Shown here piece after piece: positions 34,691 to 46,196 of a DNA stretch of 64,000 bases (the first letter of the stretch is position 1; each line of letters begins with the position of its first letter). The stretch covers positions 4,018,001-4,082,000 of the forward strand of contig JBAJFG010000479.1 in the NCBI GenBank assembly GCA_037903475.1, given 5' to 3'. This DNA is from Ancylostoma caninum (Eukaryota > Nematoda > Chromadorea > Rhabditida > Ancylostomatidae). The notes under the pieces are model-generated. The model did no database searches. It saw only the letters and a list, made by a program, of their open reading frames with translations, and had not been told where the DNA came from. A program made the position numbers and the translations under genes.

Positions 34691-34938
34691 CAAGGCCGTG
34701 TCGCGGTTTTGACATGGATTCTTCAAAAAATTTCATGTGTGCTGGAAATCGCAAACATCTGCTACTCATGGTAGTTTTGGCTGCGTAGGATCCACATTAC
34801 AAAATTGCTGGCGTCAAGGTATTAAAAGAAAAATAATGGAATTTTACTTCAAGAATCTAAATTCCAACAATAAACAAGGGAAGCGACCCATACAATTAAT
34901 GTTGCATTGGAGGACGTCTACTCTAAAATGGTCGTTTC

Positions 34939-35660
34939 TATTAGGGTGTAAAACTATAGATGTGCGTTTGTGGGCCGAACAAAAATTATTTTAGAAATGG
35001 TGATACAACACCTCGGTCCGAAATGTATCCGTGGTAGGTATCAGTGACCCTTTGTCATGTTCTGCCTAGAGAACGAGAACGTCGTTCAATGAAGTCGCTG
35101 CGCCATGAGGCAAAACGGCTTCTCGTCCAAATTCTGACTTCGGCGCGGTTTTTGGACTTTTTCTTTTCCAGGAAAAATTTTTGGATAGAAGCCATTGATG
35201 GCCTGATAGCGCCATGTCTGAGCTACAATGCGAACATAAGCACGACTTCTCAGCGTAGATTAGAAGGTAAGGGCGATCGAAAGTTCGATCGACATTCGAA
35301 ATCTCAGTTCAGTTACCCAATGTCGAGGGATTTTAAAGGAGTCGCTTTTTAGACGAATGTGATCTAGGAAGAACTCAAATATTTTATAAATGTTCAGAAT
35401 GAAGTGCTGTGTGATTCTGCTTTTGTCTTTATCTGTTTGAAGTCGTATAACACACGAGTGGAAAATCCATAATTCTGGTCAGTCGCTTTCAAAAATTCTT
35501 TAAAAATCGGGTATTGGAATCTATTCAACAGTTCACATATGCTGAGATGCGCCATGAATTGCTCTTTCAGGAAATGTCAAATATTCTAGGATAGGTGGTC
35601 ACTGACGAGTCCATTAAGGCGGTAGAGAACAGCGCGCATCCATAGTTTTACACCCTAATA
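34939..35660. mobile_element. mariner-type MITE
   Basis: Inverted ends TTAGGGTGTAAAACTATAG (34941) and CTATG...ACACCCTAA (to 35658) agree over about 25 bp with few mismatches and are flanked by TA on both sides, the mariner target duplication. The interior (718 bp in all) encodes no transposase. Confidence 0.7.
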
Positions 35661-35939
35661 AGAGGAGACGGGAGCTTATAAAATGCGCCACAAGTGGGTT
35701 AGCAATTCGACCTTCACAAACGACACCTGCAGATCTGCAAATCATTGTTCTGTAGATATTTCTACAATTTGGTTCTTGAAAGGATTATTATTACTTGTAG
35801 AAAGTCAGTCATGTACGACAGTAAAGTAAAGTCGACCCATGGTCTAGCCATTAGGATCGACCCAGAAATGATCCCGCCGACGAGTCCATCAGTGCAGTTC
35901 AACGCTGTCAGATCCCGGATACCGTCTGTTACGTAAGCT

Positions 35940-37154
35940 GCAATGCGATTTCGCTATGCAAGAATATCAACAACAGTGCGGCCGTTCAGACTGTTATGGA
36001 ATTCCAGAACGATCATAAGAATGACTTGGACACGTGGTGCTTTTCTAGCACAGATATTGAGAGTCTCCTGAAGGGCACACTTGCGTGTAACATATTTCGT
36101 TTGAACAACAAGATCTACGCGCAGAAACGAGGACTCGCTATGAGGATTCGCATTGCCTCATTACTTGCCATTGTGTATTTGGATCACATTGAAAAGGCGT
36201 CCCCTACTGCTGGAATTCTACTTTATAAACGCTATATCGACGATGTCTTTGTGATTGGAGAAACACCGACTGAACTGAGTTCCACCTTCAAGAATCTAAA
36301 CTCCAAACATGTCTACATAAAGTTCACAATCGAGGAACCTTTAAGTGATGTTTTTTTACCATTCCTGAATACACGAGTACGGATGCGCGGAGGAGTGAAG
36401 GAAATACGATGGCAAGAAACAAGAAACAACATCCAAGAATATAATCCTACATTCGCGAAGTGCCCATCCACTTTAAATAAAATCAAATGTAGTTCGGAAT
36501 ATGAAGGTGATTAGGAATCGTATTTCCATAGACAAGTCAGGAGGTGATGAGAAGATCCACGACATCCTCCTTGAAAACAGGTACAACCATGGGAATGCTG
36601 GATCCTGGAAACCATACTCAGCTTCCGATAGTATTGCACTGGTACTCCCCTATCTGAACGAAGCTACTTCAAAGCAAATTAACACAGTTGTCAGAAGATC
36701 TGGGCCACCAGGGCATCTCATTTTCACACCACCGCCCACACTCAAGGAAATATTAACATCACCTCGTTTATACGAAGCAGGCTGTGACGGAAAACAGTGT
36801 CGCTACTGTCGCAACAAGAAAATCTGCCACCTACGTGGGACAGTGTACTTAATCAAACGCAGTGGATGCGGTCAACAGTATGTAGGAGAAACAGAGAGGC
36901 CACTGAGGAAGCGACTAGACGAGCATCGACGAGCACTAGTCCGGTGACAGTCATATCCTAAAAACAGCTTCTCCAAACACCGTTTGACGGTACATACTCG
37001 AGAATCTGCCCCAGATTTTGAAGTAAGTGTGCTTCACCGTCATCTTGAAAGACCTCTTGAAAGAAAAATTATGGAGGCGAAGGAAACCAATCGATATAAA
37101 CCGGAGATTAACAATAAGGATGAACTAGTGGAGGCGCTAAAGTTTATCGCTTGA
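35940..37154 (+). pseudogene. decayed Penelope-like retroelement: reverse transcriptase and GIY-YIG endonuclease
   Basis: Reverse transcriptase part at 35996-36514: IYAQKRGLAM motif, LAIVYLDHIEK, catalytic KRYIDDVFVIG and FTIEEPLSDVFLPFLNT. The frame then shifts near 36500. The second part (36501 onward) has a linker, a CxxC region (GKQCRYCRNKKICH) and a GIY-YIG endonuclease with VYLI, YVGET, RPLRKRLDEH. It is interrupted by an in-frame TGA at 36945 but continues in the same frame through the catalytic-glutamate region (KIMEAKETNRYKPEINN) to the stop at 37152. Upstream motifs of the reverse transcriptase are missing between STDIESL and the IYAQ segment. Reverse transcriptase plus C-terminal GIY-YIG is specific to Penelope-like elements. 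Not functional. Confidence 0.88.
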
Positions 37155-37159
37155 TCTAG

Positions 37160-38255
37160 TAGATAGCAGAGGGGAAAGTGATATTTCCACCAGAAGATGA
37201 TTACGGTATCACATCCTATTAAACATCAGCTGTAGTCCTAGAACGATCTCATAACTTGTCCTCTACCAGGGAGCTCGGTGGGTGAAAGCAATGTCACCAC
37301 TTACTGTCCTGTCTCGTGAAGCATTATGTTGTTTTCTATTAAGATCTGAATAAGGCGCTAAGCTTCGAAAGCTAATCTAATGAAGCTATATCGAAGCACT
37401 CTCCACATTCTGAACGCAAATTCGACAAAAAAAATGTTGAATTAGAAAATATCATCCTGCTACAAAGACACTGAAATATTTGGTAATTTCTTTGGTAGTT
37501 ACACACCAACGATATCCTTAGACTCATTCCTAGCCAACAGAAGTTCCATCCTACAATTGTGAGAAAAACAACAGATTCTCATCTCTATCAGGTTTTGATA
37601 AAGTCATTGTCTTGGAAACCGAGCACGCTGAATGATCCAGTGAGTTGAAATTCGGGGTTTCTGAAGGATGGGAATATTCATGCCCTTTTAGGTTTGTTAC
37701 GATCTGTGTCGGAACCTCAGCTTCCAATCCTTTCAGAATTTGTTCCCAATCTTTAACCCCTGAAATCGTCCTGTAAACCAATTCCTTGGATGCTCTCAGC
37801 CACTTGAAAACGCAGAGTGCCAAAACAACAGTTTTTGAAGATGAACGCTAGCAGTGTGTAAGAAGCATTCAGAAATCCACCATTCAAATAAATAGGCACC
37901 TAGTCGGGGAAGCAATCTGAAATAGTAGAACAAGCGGAAGCTTGCGTGGTGTTACCATAAGTTTGGGCTACCTTGTATACTCTATCACTCCTGCACCGTC
38001 CACGCGTCCCGGCAGATCTCTTTCCACTTTTGGTTTAATTGTCCTACTTTTTTGCAGGAGAGCCTATTTTGGATGTCATATGAGTACTTTATCCTATATT
38101 ATCTGCTGAACGACTCAACCTGCTGCGTGTATATGATTTGTGTCTCTTGTTTCTCTACCTGTTGAAAGAGACTAGAAATATTTTTCCACAGAGACGAACA
38201 TACAATAATCATTTAATGAAACATATCGGAAATGATGTGACGTCTACAAGCAACA
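37160..38255. other. element 3' flank and peptide-gene 3' region
   Basis: The first part is probably the 3'UTR of the Penelope-like copy. The stretch 38120-38260 is the 3' flank of the first peptide gene and is clearly similar to 46080-46196 behind its paralogue. ATTAAA on the minus strand at 38217..38212 may be its polyadenylation signal. Confidence 0.45.
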
Positions 38256-38260
38256 TGTTG

Positions 38261-39716
38261 CTAACAGACGACTTTGCTCATCGGACACTTCTTCTCATTC
38301 AAATAGTGTTCCACCTTACATCCGGCAGGGACTTTTGGGGGTGAGTGCATAGGACACTCGGGACGAGCTGAACATAGACTATAACAGCTGCAAGTTTGAA
38401 AAGATTGGATTTGCTTATTTTCAGATACGCTGCTTTCGAAGTTTTAAATGAAATACAAGACCTTTGAATGGATAATTTTTTTTCGTGTCGAAGCAATAAA
38501 ACACTAATTTGACCACCATTTTATAGCACTTCGTCTTCAGCCAGTAATCTGCAATCCTGGCCAATGCCTCTGCCTATTTATGTTGTTTTGCACACATTTC
38601 TTCACAAGAACTTTGTGAATCCTTTCAAACTCATTGAGTATATCGTGGCACATGGACATGGGCATGATTTCTATTACATTGCCATGAAAACAAAATCAGC
38701 GCTTACCAGCACAAATCTGTTTACGGCAAGTGGTTCCTGGCGGACAGTCTTTATCGGTAGTGCACTTTGGTTCGGCAAACACTAAAAAGTGATTAGTTTT
38801 GCAGCTAACAAGCCCGGTGAAATCCGTGGAGGCTCGAATATGCAAAACCTCAAAAAAAGCTAGGATCCATGAATGCATAAGCATCCAACCCAGGATAGCG
38901 ATCCAACTTTCGCCTCTGCCTCTCTCAGTTGTATAGAGACGACACGATAATCAATCGCGCTAACCGTCCTTGATTTGTTTGGCTATCGTTCCACTGATCC
39001 CACCCCCAAAAGTGAAAACGGCCTCAGCGACAGTACGTCGTCGTAAATGAAGAACTCTCTTCCGTCTTCATCATATATGTAGTGCCATTCGAGGTTGCAC
39101 ATTCAGGGGCAAGCAAAACTTCCTCTCGTGAGTACTGCTCGCTCACCTTCCCCCCTCACTATCGCTGGAATAAGAAGACACTTCAGATGTAAGTTCCTAA
39201 TTACAACAGAACGCTTTCTTCCCAAAAGTGATAGTCCTAGGCTGGCTTCTCTGAATGGTGTAGGTGATCGACGTTATGTAGTTGAGCGGCAAGTGTCAGT
39301 AAACCGTTCTAGAAACGTATTCACCCCTATTGAAGCAGCAGCAGCATATTATTGTGGAGGCCATGAGGAAACCCATGGATATCAAGGAAACCCTGGATGA
39401 GCAACCTCTCCGGGAAAAAAGTTGTGTTTCGCTGATGAGCCTGAGCCACTCAAACACTGCTACACTTCTTGTGGAGTCTATCGGCAGCTCAAATTTTCTT
39501 TCGCGATTCCGAAGAAACTGTTTAGTGACTCATTTAAGAATGTTCCTCGCTCCCCTTCCCCACCTCATTTCAATGTGTTCTCAAATAATAATAGATGGGA
39601 TGCCAGTAAGGACACTAAGGAAACAGCATTGTCCAAAATTTCGACAGAAGAACGGAACAATAATATAGCCTACCTCCGAGCAAGATAGCCGCTAGCACAA
39701 TTGCGAGTCCTTTCAT
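38261..39716 (-). CDS. secreted eight-cysteine peptide, copy 1 (three exons)
   Basis: Exons on the minus strand: 39716..39674, 38781..38707 and 38367..38261 (43, 75 and 107 nt), all GT..AG with phase-1 junctions, giving 74 aa. Exon 1 is a signal peptide (MKGLAIVLAAILLG) with predicted cleavage after VFA. Exon 2 carries Cys21, 27, 33 and 38 (KCTTDKDCPPGTTCRKQIC). Exon 3 carries Cys44, 56, 67 and 74 and ends CPMSKVVC. The PPxxPxGC pattern of exon 3 recalls antistasin-like modules of nematode secreted proteins, and exon 2 a WAP/EB-like CxxDxDCxxGxxC module; neither assignment is firm. A probable protease inhibitor or other secreted effector, by inference only. An acceptor (TTTTTCAG) sits two bases before the ATG. 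The paralogue at 46197-61309 confirms every boundary. Confidence 0.85.
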
Positions 39717-39727
39717 TTCTGAAAAAG
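39717..39727 (-). promoter_or_regulatory. probable spliced-leader acceptor of peptide gene copy 1
   Basis: CCTTTTTCAG followed by AA and the ATG on the minus strand. The matching site exists in copy 2, and about 35 bp upstream are conserved between the copies. Trans-splicing is the simplest reading; a cis-spliced leader exon is not excluded. Confidence 0.55.
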
Positions 39728-39729
39728 GG

Positions 39730-40980
39730 CGATCTATTGAAACAGCCGAAATACAAGCACATCATCTTCACGAATACCGCTACTTTTTTGGGCAGTATCA
39801 TCGGTTTATAGGCTTTTTTCAGAAGTTTTCCTTCAATCCTGTCTTTGGAAGTTTGCACTTGCATGTTGAAAAAGTCAACTCTTGCTGAGTTAAATTTGTA
39901 TTTATCGATGGTGTGGGACGCACTAGAATGCGGTATGGCTGTTCTCGCAGTGATTACAAGTGATTACAAGTGATTCTCCCTCAATATAATATGTCACAGC
40001 GAGCAGGATGAAACTATGCCTGCAGTGTATTCCTCACTATATTCTTTTTGCACTGTGAACGAAATATCGGCTTAAATCTGGAAATATAATTCACTCTATA
40101 CCGTTCTGAAGATAACTATGAGCCTCTGTGTCAGAGATCCCGAGAGATTCGTTTTTTTTTAAGATCTGATTCATCATTGGGGCCAAGTGAGTGGCAACAT
40201 TACAGATATTTCCATAAGCAAATTCCATTGAAGTGGACCCGCTTGCATACGACGCACCAACTGTTCATAAAGTTCATACAGGGCCGGACAGTTAGCGGAG
40301 GGATAGATCGTGAGAAGATGAGAAGTGATATGAATGCGTTGTGCGGATGTGCAGACAATCAGATTCTATTTACAACTGGTATGGCGCGCGCTAGAGTGTG
40401 CACTCCAGCGAAATCTCCTGTACTGACAAGGCAAATGTTGGGTGAGCAGTACGTTACAAAGGAAATGCGAAAACTGATGATGATGATGCTCAGCACGAAA
40501 CTGCAGCGTTTTATATACGTCTTGAGAATTACCGATACGTAACATAAGAATGCCTTCTATTATGATTCAATTCGTCAAAAGCTAAGATATTCTATACAAT
40601 TCACACGTCCGAGAACATATTTCAGCATCTTAACTAAGCGCTACAAGAGCTTGTTTAAACCTTCTTTCACATTTTGGCTGACATTCCCACACTTCCGCGT
40701 TACATGCATTTGCATCTCAGTTTGGCACGACATGGTCACGATTCTAAGACCAGCTCGTGCCAGAGCGATAAAATCCAATGCACTTCTCTGATTTTCATAG
40801 TTTACTGTGATTGGACGATCTTCGGCTACCGCTCACGTAAGTTCTTCACCTTCCACAGTCGTACTCCAGTCACTGAAGGTGCGAAATTGTCTAAAAAGAC
40901 CTCAAATTCGAAGGGGAATCGTTTCTACATTAAATGCCCGAACAGGAACACTGGTAATTATGCAGCACGAACGCCGACCA
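39730..40980. other. no gene recognised
   Basis: A forward frame at 40177-40542 (121 codons) has no recognised motif and no neighbouring splice-supported exons. No element ends were seen. Confidence 0.35.
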
Positions 40981-40983
40981 GCT

Positions 40984-41141
40984 GTGTAATGCGTCGAGTA
41001 AAGACCCTAGCAGCACCTCTTTCGTGGCATCCTTCCCTCATTTGCTGCTCAAGCTTCACTCCTCCTCATAGCAGCAATCGAGGGCAGGATGGCAGCAGCT
41101 GGGAGGAGATGCTGCTAGGGTCATTACTCGACGCATTACAC
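40984..41141. repeat. fold-back element with 32-bp arms
   Basis: Arms 40984..41015 and 41110..41141 (beginning GTGTAATGCGTCGAGTAA) are inverted copies matching at 31 of 32 bases around a 94-bp loop. It would make a strong hairpin. The loop resembles 15105-15150, suggesting a dispersed family. Confidence 0.85.
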
Positions 41142-41210
41142 TATTCGGGCTACGTTCGTGCTGCCCAGTTATTAGAGGAGTTCTAATTTAATGTAGAGTT
41201 TATTGATTCA

Positions 41211-43270
41211 TTAGGTTGGTCCTAAAGCCTTGCACCTAATTTCATACTTTTTCCAAAGAATGTTAACTTTATTATGAATAGGTACCAATCAACGAAATAA
41301 TTGCCATTATGATCAGGGGTGTGCGGAATTTTCCGTTATCCGTTTTACGCTTTCCGTTTTCCGCCCAATTTTGGTCTTCCGTTTTAGGTTTTACGTTTTA
41401 GGAGTTTTTGGCCTGAAAAAGGCAAATCCCGGAAAATTGTGGAGGGACAGGGATCGTTGTCTTCGAAGTAAGGATTCACGTGTTTCGATGCGTAGTGTAC
41501 ATGAGTTCACAACAACAAAACCAAAATTGATGTTCAACGCCATTAACGAAATCCGAACTATTTTGTTTGATTTTTATTCTCTCAGCTGCAGTTAAACTTC
41601 CCATCGCGATTTTGCTGGTCTTCATCGTTGTTCGAAATAAGCCATACAAGTGCCCTACTCTCCTCAAAGTTCCCGAAAAAAAAACAAGGTTTCACAGCAA
41701 TCTGGGGTGAACTGATATAAAATTTTCATGAAACTGTGACGTGCCATGATAGGAGCATCAAGCATTCTTGCGACGCAACGCATGATAGAGGCTTTTTTTT
41801 AGCTTGACAAATGCATACGGCTACATCGTAATTGTCACTGTTTTAATCAGACGATGATCCTCAGTTCCACACTGGCGCCGTTGGCGCCTGATGTTTTGCG
41901 CAGTGTTTGGGCTGCTTGTGTTTCACCTTCTCTCCACGCTCTTCTTCTCCTCCGTCCTCCTTCGCTTACTTGCTCTAACGGGATCCTCTGTGAATAACGT
42001 GATCCTTCTCAGATTCCAAACGTACTAACCACCATAGTTACCATTTGTCCGAATTTGTGCAGAGTAGATCTGCTCCAAAGTAAAGCAAACAAGTCGCACT
42101 TTTCACCGTTCACAGATTCTCGTCTACTTAAACATTCAGTAAAAAAGATGATTATTGATTACATAACTCCGGTAATCTCAATAACTAGGTAAAGGATAAA
42201 TACTCCTCGATCTGCCTACATTCTATGCGTTAGAAGTACGTACCATCAGTGGACTTAAAGTTACTTAGTAACTTGAAAGAGTCACCACTCATGCTCATCA
42301 AGAAGGTGCCTAGAAAATTCAATGTTAAAGGGGACTTTTAGTCACAAACCTATGCTTGGACAAAATTTTCCGCTTTCCGTTTTAAGCTTTCCGTCTTCCG
42401 CCCATTTTGGGCCTTCCGTTTTCCCTTTTACGTTTTACGGGATTTAAAATTTTACTTCCGCACACCCCTGATCATGATCCACGAGGTATAGCCAACGCTT
42501 CACTCACATCAGATTCAGAAGTCAAGAACTCTGGCAGCTGCGAGTCGAAAAACCTTGAAATCTCACTTTTCGATTTAGTCCAATCATCGAATTTTTCTCA
42601 TCGTGAATGCAGATCCAGTGCTCTAGACAAATGGTAGTAAGAGGGGATCAAGTCAGAAGAATAAGCAGAATGAGGTAGAACCTCCCAACCTAGTTTTGCA
42701 ATTTCCTAGCAAGTAAGATTTGCCATGTGAGGTCGAGCGCTGTCATGAAGTTTAGCAACCTGGTCAATTTTCCTGCTACAGGCGAGTTGCGCTGCCAGTT
42801 TCTGAGTTTCTGTAGTCAAGAAGAGTCGATTTAGGCAGTTACGGTGGCCCAGGTGTCAGCAGTTCTCGATACAACATTCCCTCGAAATTCCACCAACCAC
42901 CTTCTTTCGTGCACTCCTTTCGGCTGTTTCGGAGGTGGTTCGCCACATGGAGGCCAACCTCTCTGTTGTGTATTGTTAACGCACAGCTTCGAACTCTCAT
43001 ATCCAGCAATTTGGCGAAGAAAATTCCTCCTGTGTGGACGCAGCAGCAAAGACTGGCACACACTCACTCTTGCAAGGCACTCATTTCGTGGTGGACACAA
43101 GTCTACATAGTTTTCTGTAACCCAGCGCTTGGAGTTGTCCGACGATTGTTGTGCGGCTGCAGCCAGGTGTGTTCTACATACAGTTCACATGTAGTGGCAT
43201 TCTGATTTAAAGTCTATGAAATTTTGGTTTCTAAAAAATATGTTGGTGCAAAACTTTCGGACCAGCCTAA
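41211..43270 (-). pseudogene. decayed mariner transposon
   Basis: Inverted ends TTAGGTTGGTCCTAAAGCC and (minus strand) TTAGGCTGGTCCGAAAGTTT. On the minus strand the transposase is readable in pieces: FLRQIAGYESSKLCVNNTQQ, GWPPCGEPPPKQPK (about 43030-42880), KLHDSARPHMA (about 42755-42722) and LGWEVLPHSAYSSDLIPS (about 42690-42630). These match the WxxxGEPxPP, LLHDNARPH and HPPYSPDLAPSDY blocks of mariner (D,D34D) transposases. Stops and frameshifts make it inactive. A hAT-type element has inserted in it at 41314. Confidence 0.88.
41306..42478. mobile_element. hAT-type non-autonomous element nested in mariner
   Basis: Element 41314..42470 (1157 bp) with 15-bp perfect TIRs CAGGGGTGTGCGGAA, flanked by ATTATGAT and ATCATGAT (8 bp, one mismatch). 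Both subterminal regions carry arrays of TTCCGTTTT / TTTTACG in the same orientation. No transposase was seen inside. Confidence 0.88.
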
Positions 43271-44041
43271 TAAATAGTTTCATTGAACCCTTGCCTTCAA
43301 TGCTTCGAGTTGAATACTGAGAATATAAATCAGGCTTGTTGGTATTACGTAAACGGTCATCTTCAACTGATCTATAGTTATTTATAATCGCAAGCTCCCT
43401 TAAAATAGAACAATACTGTAGACAACTCGGAACTCCTCAATAGATAGGAGTAAGTAAAATCTGAACACCCAACTCTCTATCGTTATCTTCACATGAGTTC
43501 TAGCTCAGGAAACCTGTTTTGCATGAGATGGAAGGATGCGAACCCCATGACATGCTCATGCAAGACACGGTTTTCATGAGAGGATATAGCTTGCCGAACT
43601 TTTGCTACTGTTATTATATGTAGCTTCACTAGCCACTGATTGATTGGCGCGGATCATTTGAATACCTATCTTGAGAAATTTCAAAAATTCAAGAGAAAGA
43701 TTTGAAATTCATACACGCAGTGAGTAAAAATGTGACTGCCGCTCTTCATTATATAGGACCGCTGAAGTACTCTACCACATGCGAAGAATTCTCTCAGTTC
43801 TGCGTGATAGCTGCAGAGTATCGCAAAGCTAGTAAAATAGTTGGTTCTTGCTAGTAAAGTAGCTGCAGAATGAAAAGCTAGTCGGCAACTATTTTTTTCC
43901 ATGCTTCTGATGACGTCATACTAGTTTACAAGCTGTTTTTTTTTTTCAAAAGCTAGAAAACTAGTTTATTTGGGCTTGTTTGCAGGTTGTTTTTGAGAAA
44001 TCTTTGTTTTCAACTTGCTCCAGGGATTCTGAGGAGGAATT

Positions 44042-44220
44042 GGCCCGGTCGGAATGTTCGTTGGTGATAGAAGGGATGTGATAAAGGATGAAAGGCAACA
44101 CCAGGATGGAGCAGATCAGCAGCATAGATAGCCCAGTGGATAAAGCAGCGGACTCTCAATCAATCATAAATAATGGCCAGGTTGGTTCGAATTCGCTCTG
44201 TAATAGATGAAAGCTACCAC
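44042..44220 (+). mobile_element. tRNA-derived SINE, diverged copy
   Basis: Shares TTCGTTGGTGATAGAAGGG, then AGTGGATAAAGCAGCGG (box A region) and GGTTCGAATTC (box B, 44184-44194) with the copy at 55205-55450. This is an RNA polymerase III-type head, with box B slightly degraded. Confidence 0.7.
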
Positions 44221-44239
44221 TACGAAAACATGGATGGAC

Positions 44240-46075
44240 CTTGCAAATAGTTTCTTAGAAATTTCTTTATTTAGTTTTGTCCGTATATTTGTCCACATAA
44301 TCTATAGCCCATTGCTTAATATCCTGTTTATTTATTTTTTCAACGCTTATGAAATAGTACTTTTACTAGTAGTAGTACTTTTATTTAATATGTTTAATAA
44401 ACCTCTGTCTTTCATTATTGATAAATCTCCTGTGATAACATTTTTATGATAAGGACCTACATATTTGTTGAATCCCATATCGTTGCATATACAATTAGTT
44501 TTTCAAAAGTTTGGTAACTGCTTCGTTAGTTAAGTTTTTAAGAAAGCTATTATGATTTTAAAAAATTTTAGAATGCTGTTATATGCTTTTCTGATTTATT
44601 TTTGTCAACTTTGCTATCATTTTCAAATTGGAATCCGCATAACATGCAAACAAGTTGTACTCTGAAGTTTTCTTTTATGTTAATTAAGAAGTCAGTGTTG
44701 TGATACAGTGGCGTTATTTTATTAACAAGTTTACAAGTTTCTTTTTTGACGAGCTTAAGTATCCAAACAGTCTAAAGCATAATCACCTTGTGTTAAGTTT
44801 GTTATACTTACCATTCCTCTGTTCAGCTGATTTCAATGTGCACCCTGAGTGCATATGATAAATGAATAAGTAAATAAGTTTAGTTCATGGCCTTTATGAT
44901 ACAACTTGCTGTGGTTGAGCTGAACTCAGGTCTTTATTTGCAACAAAATTGTAGGTCACGTCTGCAGACGTGCCATTCAATGATCCCCAATGAATCAGAC
45001 TTATCCCATTTCGAAGTGATAGGGACATCTGAAGTGAGCGTCATAAGATCTCGCACATCATATTTGGGACTGCACAACAGCATAATTCAGCTCTATAATA
45101 TGACCTCTATTACGCACAAAGCCAACTCAGTTGCAATTCAAATAACCTAACTGATCGAGAGTACCTTGTCATTTGCTCTTGTAACAGTTCCAAGTATGTA
45201 GAGTGGGAGCGGCAGATGGTATTTCTTCTATGATCCTCCTAAAGGTTTCCATTGGCTTTCTGATGCAAGCTCAAATATATGAATAGTGTAGCTCTCCATT
45301 TGCTCTTGAACACCGGTAGCGCACAATTTTCCATCGGCTTGAGATTGATGCTGCATTAGAGTTAGCCCTCAGCACAGGATTTCCTGTTCGCACCACTCTA
45401 GGAGAAGTACTTGCTCCATGAGCAGATACTAAGTCCTAGCGAAGCGTCACGTTTGGTCCACCTAATGTTAGTTGAAAGCAGCAAGGTCTGTTCTCACTCA
45501 AGATGCTGCGCAAATGCGACTGAGCGTTACATTCATGTTGTGTGCCATAAAAATCTAAGAGAATTTGCTTTGATTGACATGTTTTCAAAACCATCGGAAT
45601 TTTTGAAGGAAATGGGAAAACGGGATTTGGTTCTGACCCCAGAATTTTCCATTTCTTTATACATCTATGCTATTGCGTTGATAAAAACCGAATCACTATG
45701 TTCTGAAGAATGGCTGCCGTTCTAAGATGACATCGATGTTGCGATGGGTTCGCCTCCCTCTGAGCTGTTACATTGAGCTGCTACAAAAGCGAATGTTGAG
45801 GTGTTCGCGAGCTAACAGGTCATAGTTGCTATCGGATTAGTGTGGCCATGAAGGTCATGCCATCACGTTGAATTCCGCTGCTGTGGTGCTGCTAAGTACG
45901 GTGTACAAGAACTTGCGGCCCACCCTTCATAATTACGTCTTTCTCTCGTGAGTATAGCTTCTACGTTTCATCAGTTGTGTTGCTAGTTTGCCTGTTCCGC
46001 TTGATTGATTGCCCTTTGAGTACTATAAATAAATAAAGCATATCACCCTTTGCTACCTGCTTCACGGCCTGTGTC
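44240..46075. other. no gene recognised
   Basis: AT-rich; ends of a possible LINE tail near 44858-44878 (AAATGAATAAGTAAATAAG). The forward frames at 44887 and 45411 (87 and 104 codons) are unrecognised. All of it lies 3' of the second peptide gene. Confidence 0.35.
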
Positions 46076-46196
46076 TGTAGGATTGTATCTCGTGTCTCTC
46101 TATCTGCCAACTATCAAAGATACGTATTCTCTCTTCAGGAACCAATACATCAATAATCATTCATTCAATTCCATCATTGTCTGTAGCAGCATGTTG

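Noticed and set aside
39095..39688. Forward frames of 88-112 codons in intron 1 of the first peptide gene
   Set aside because: Two forward frames are open over the same DNA, neither has a recognised motif, and their 3' end overlaps the conserved signal-peptide exon on the other strand.
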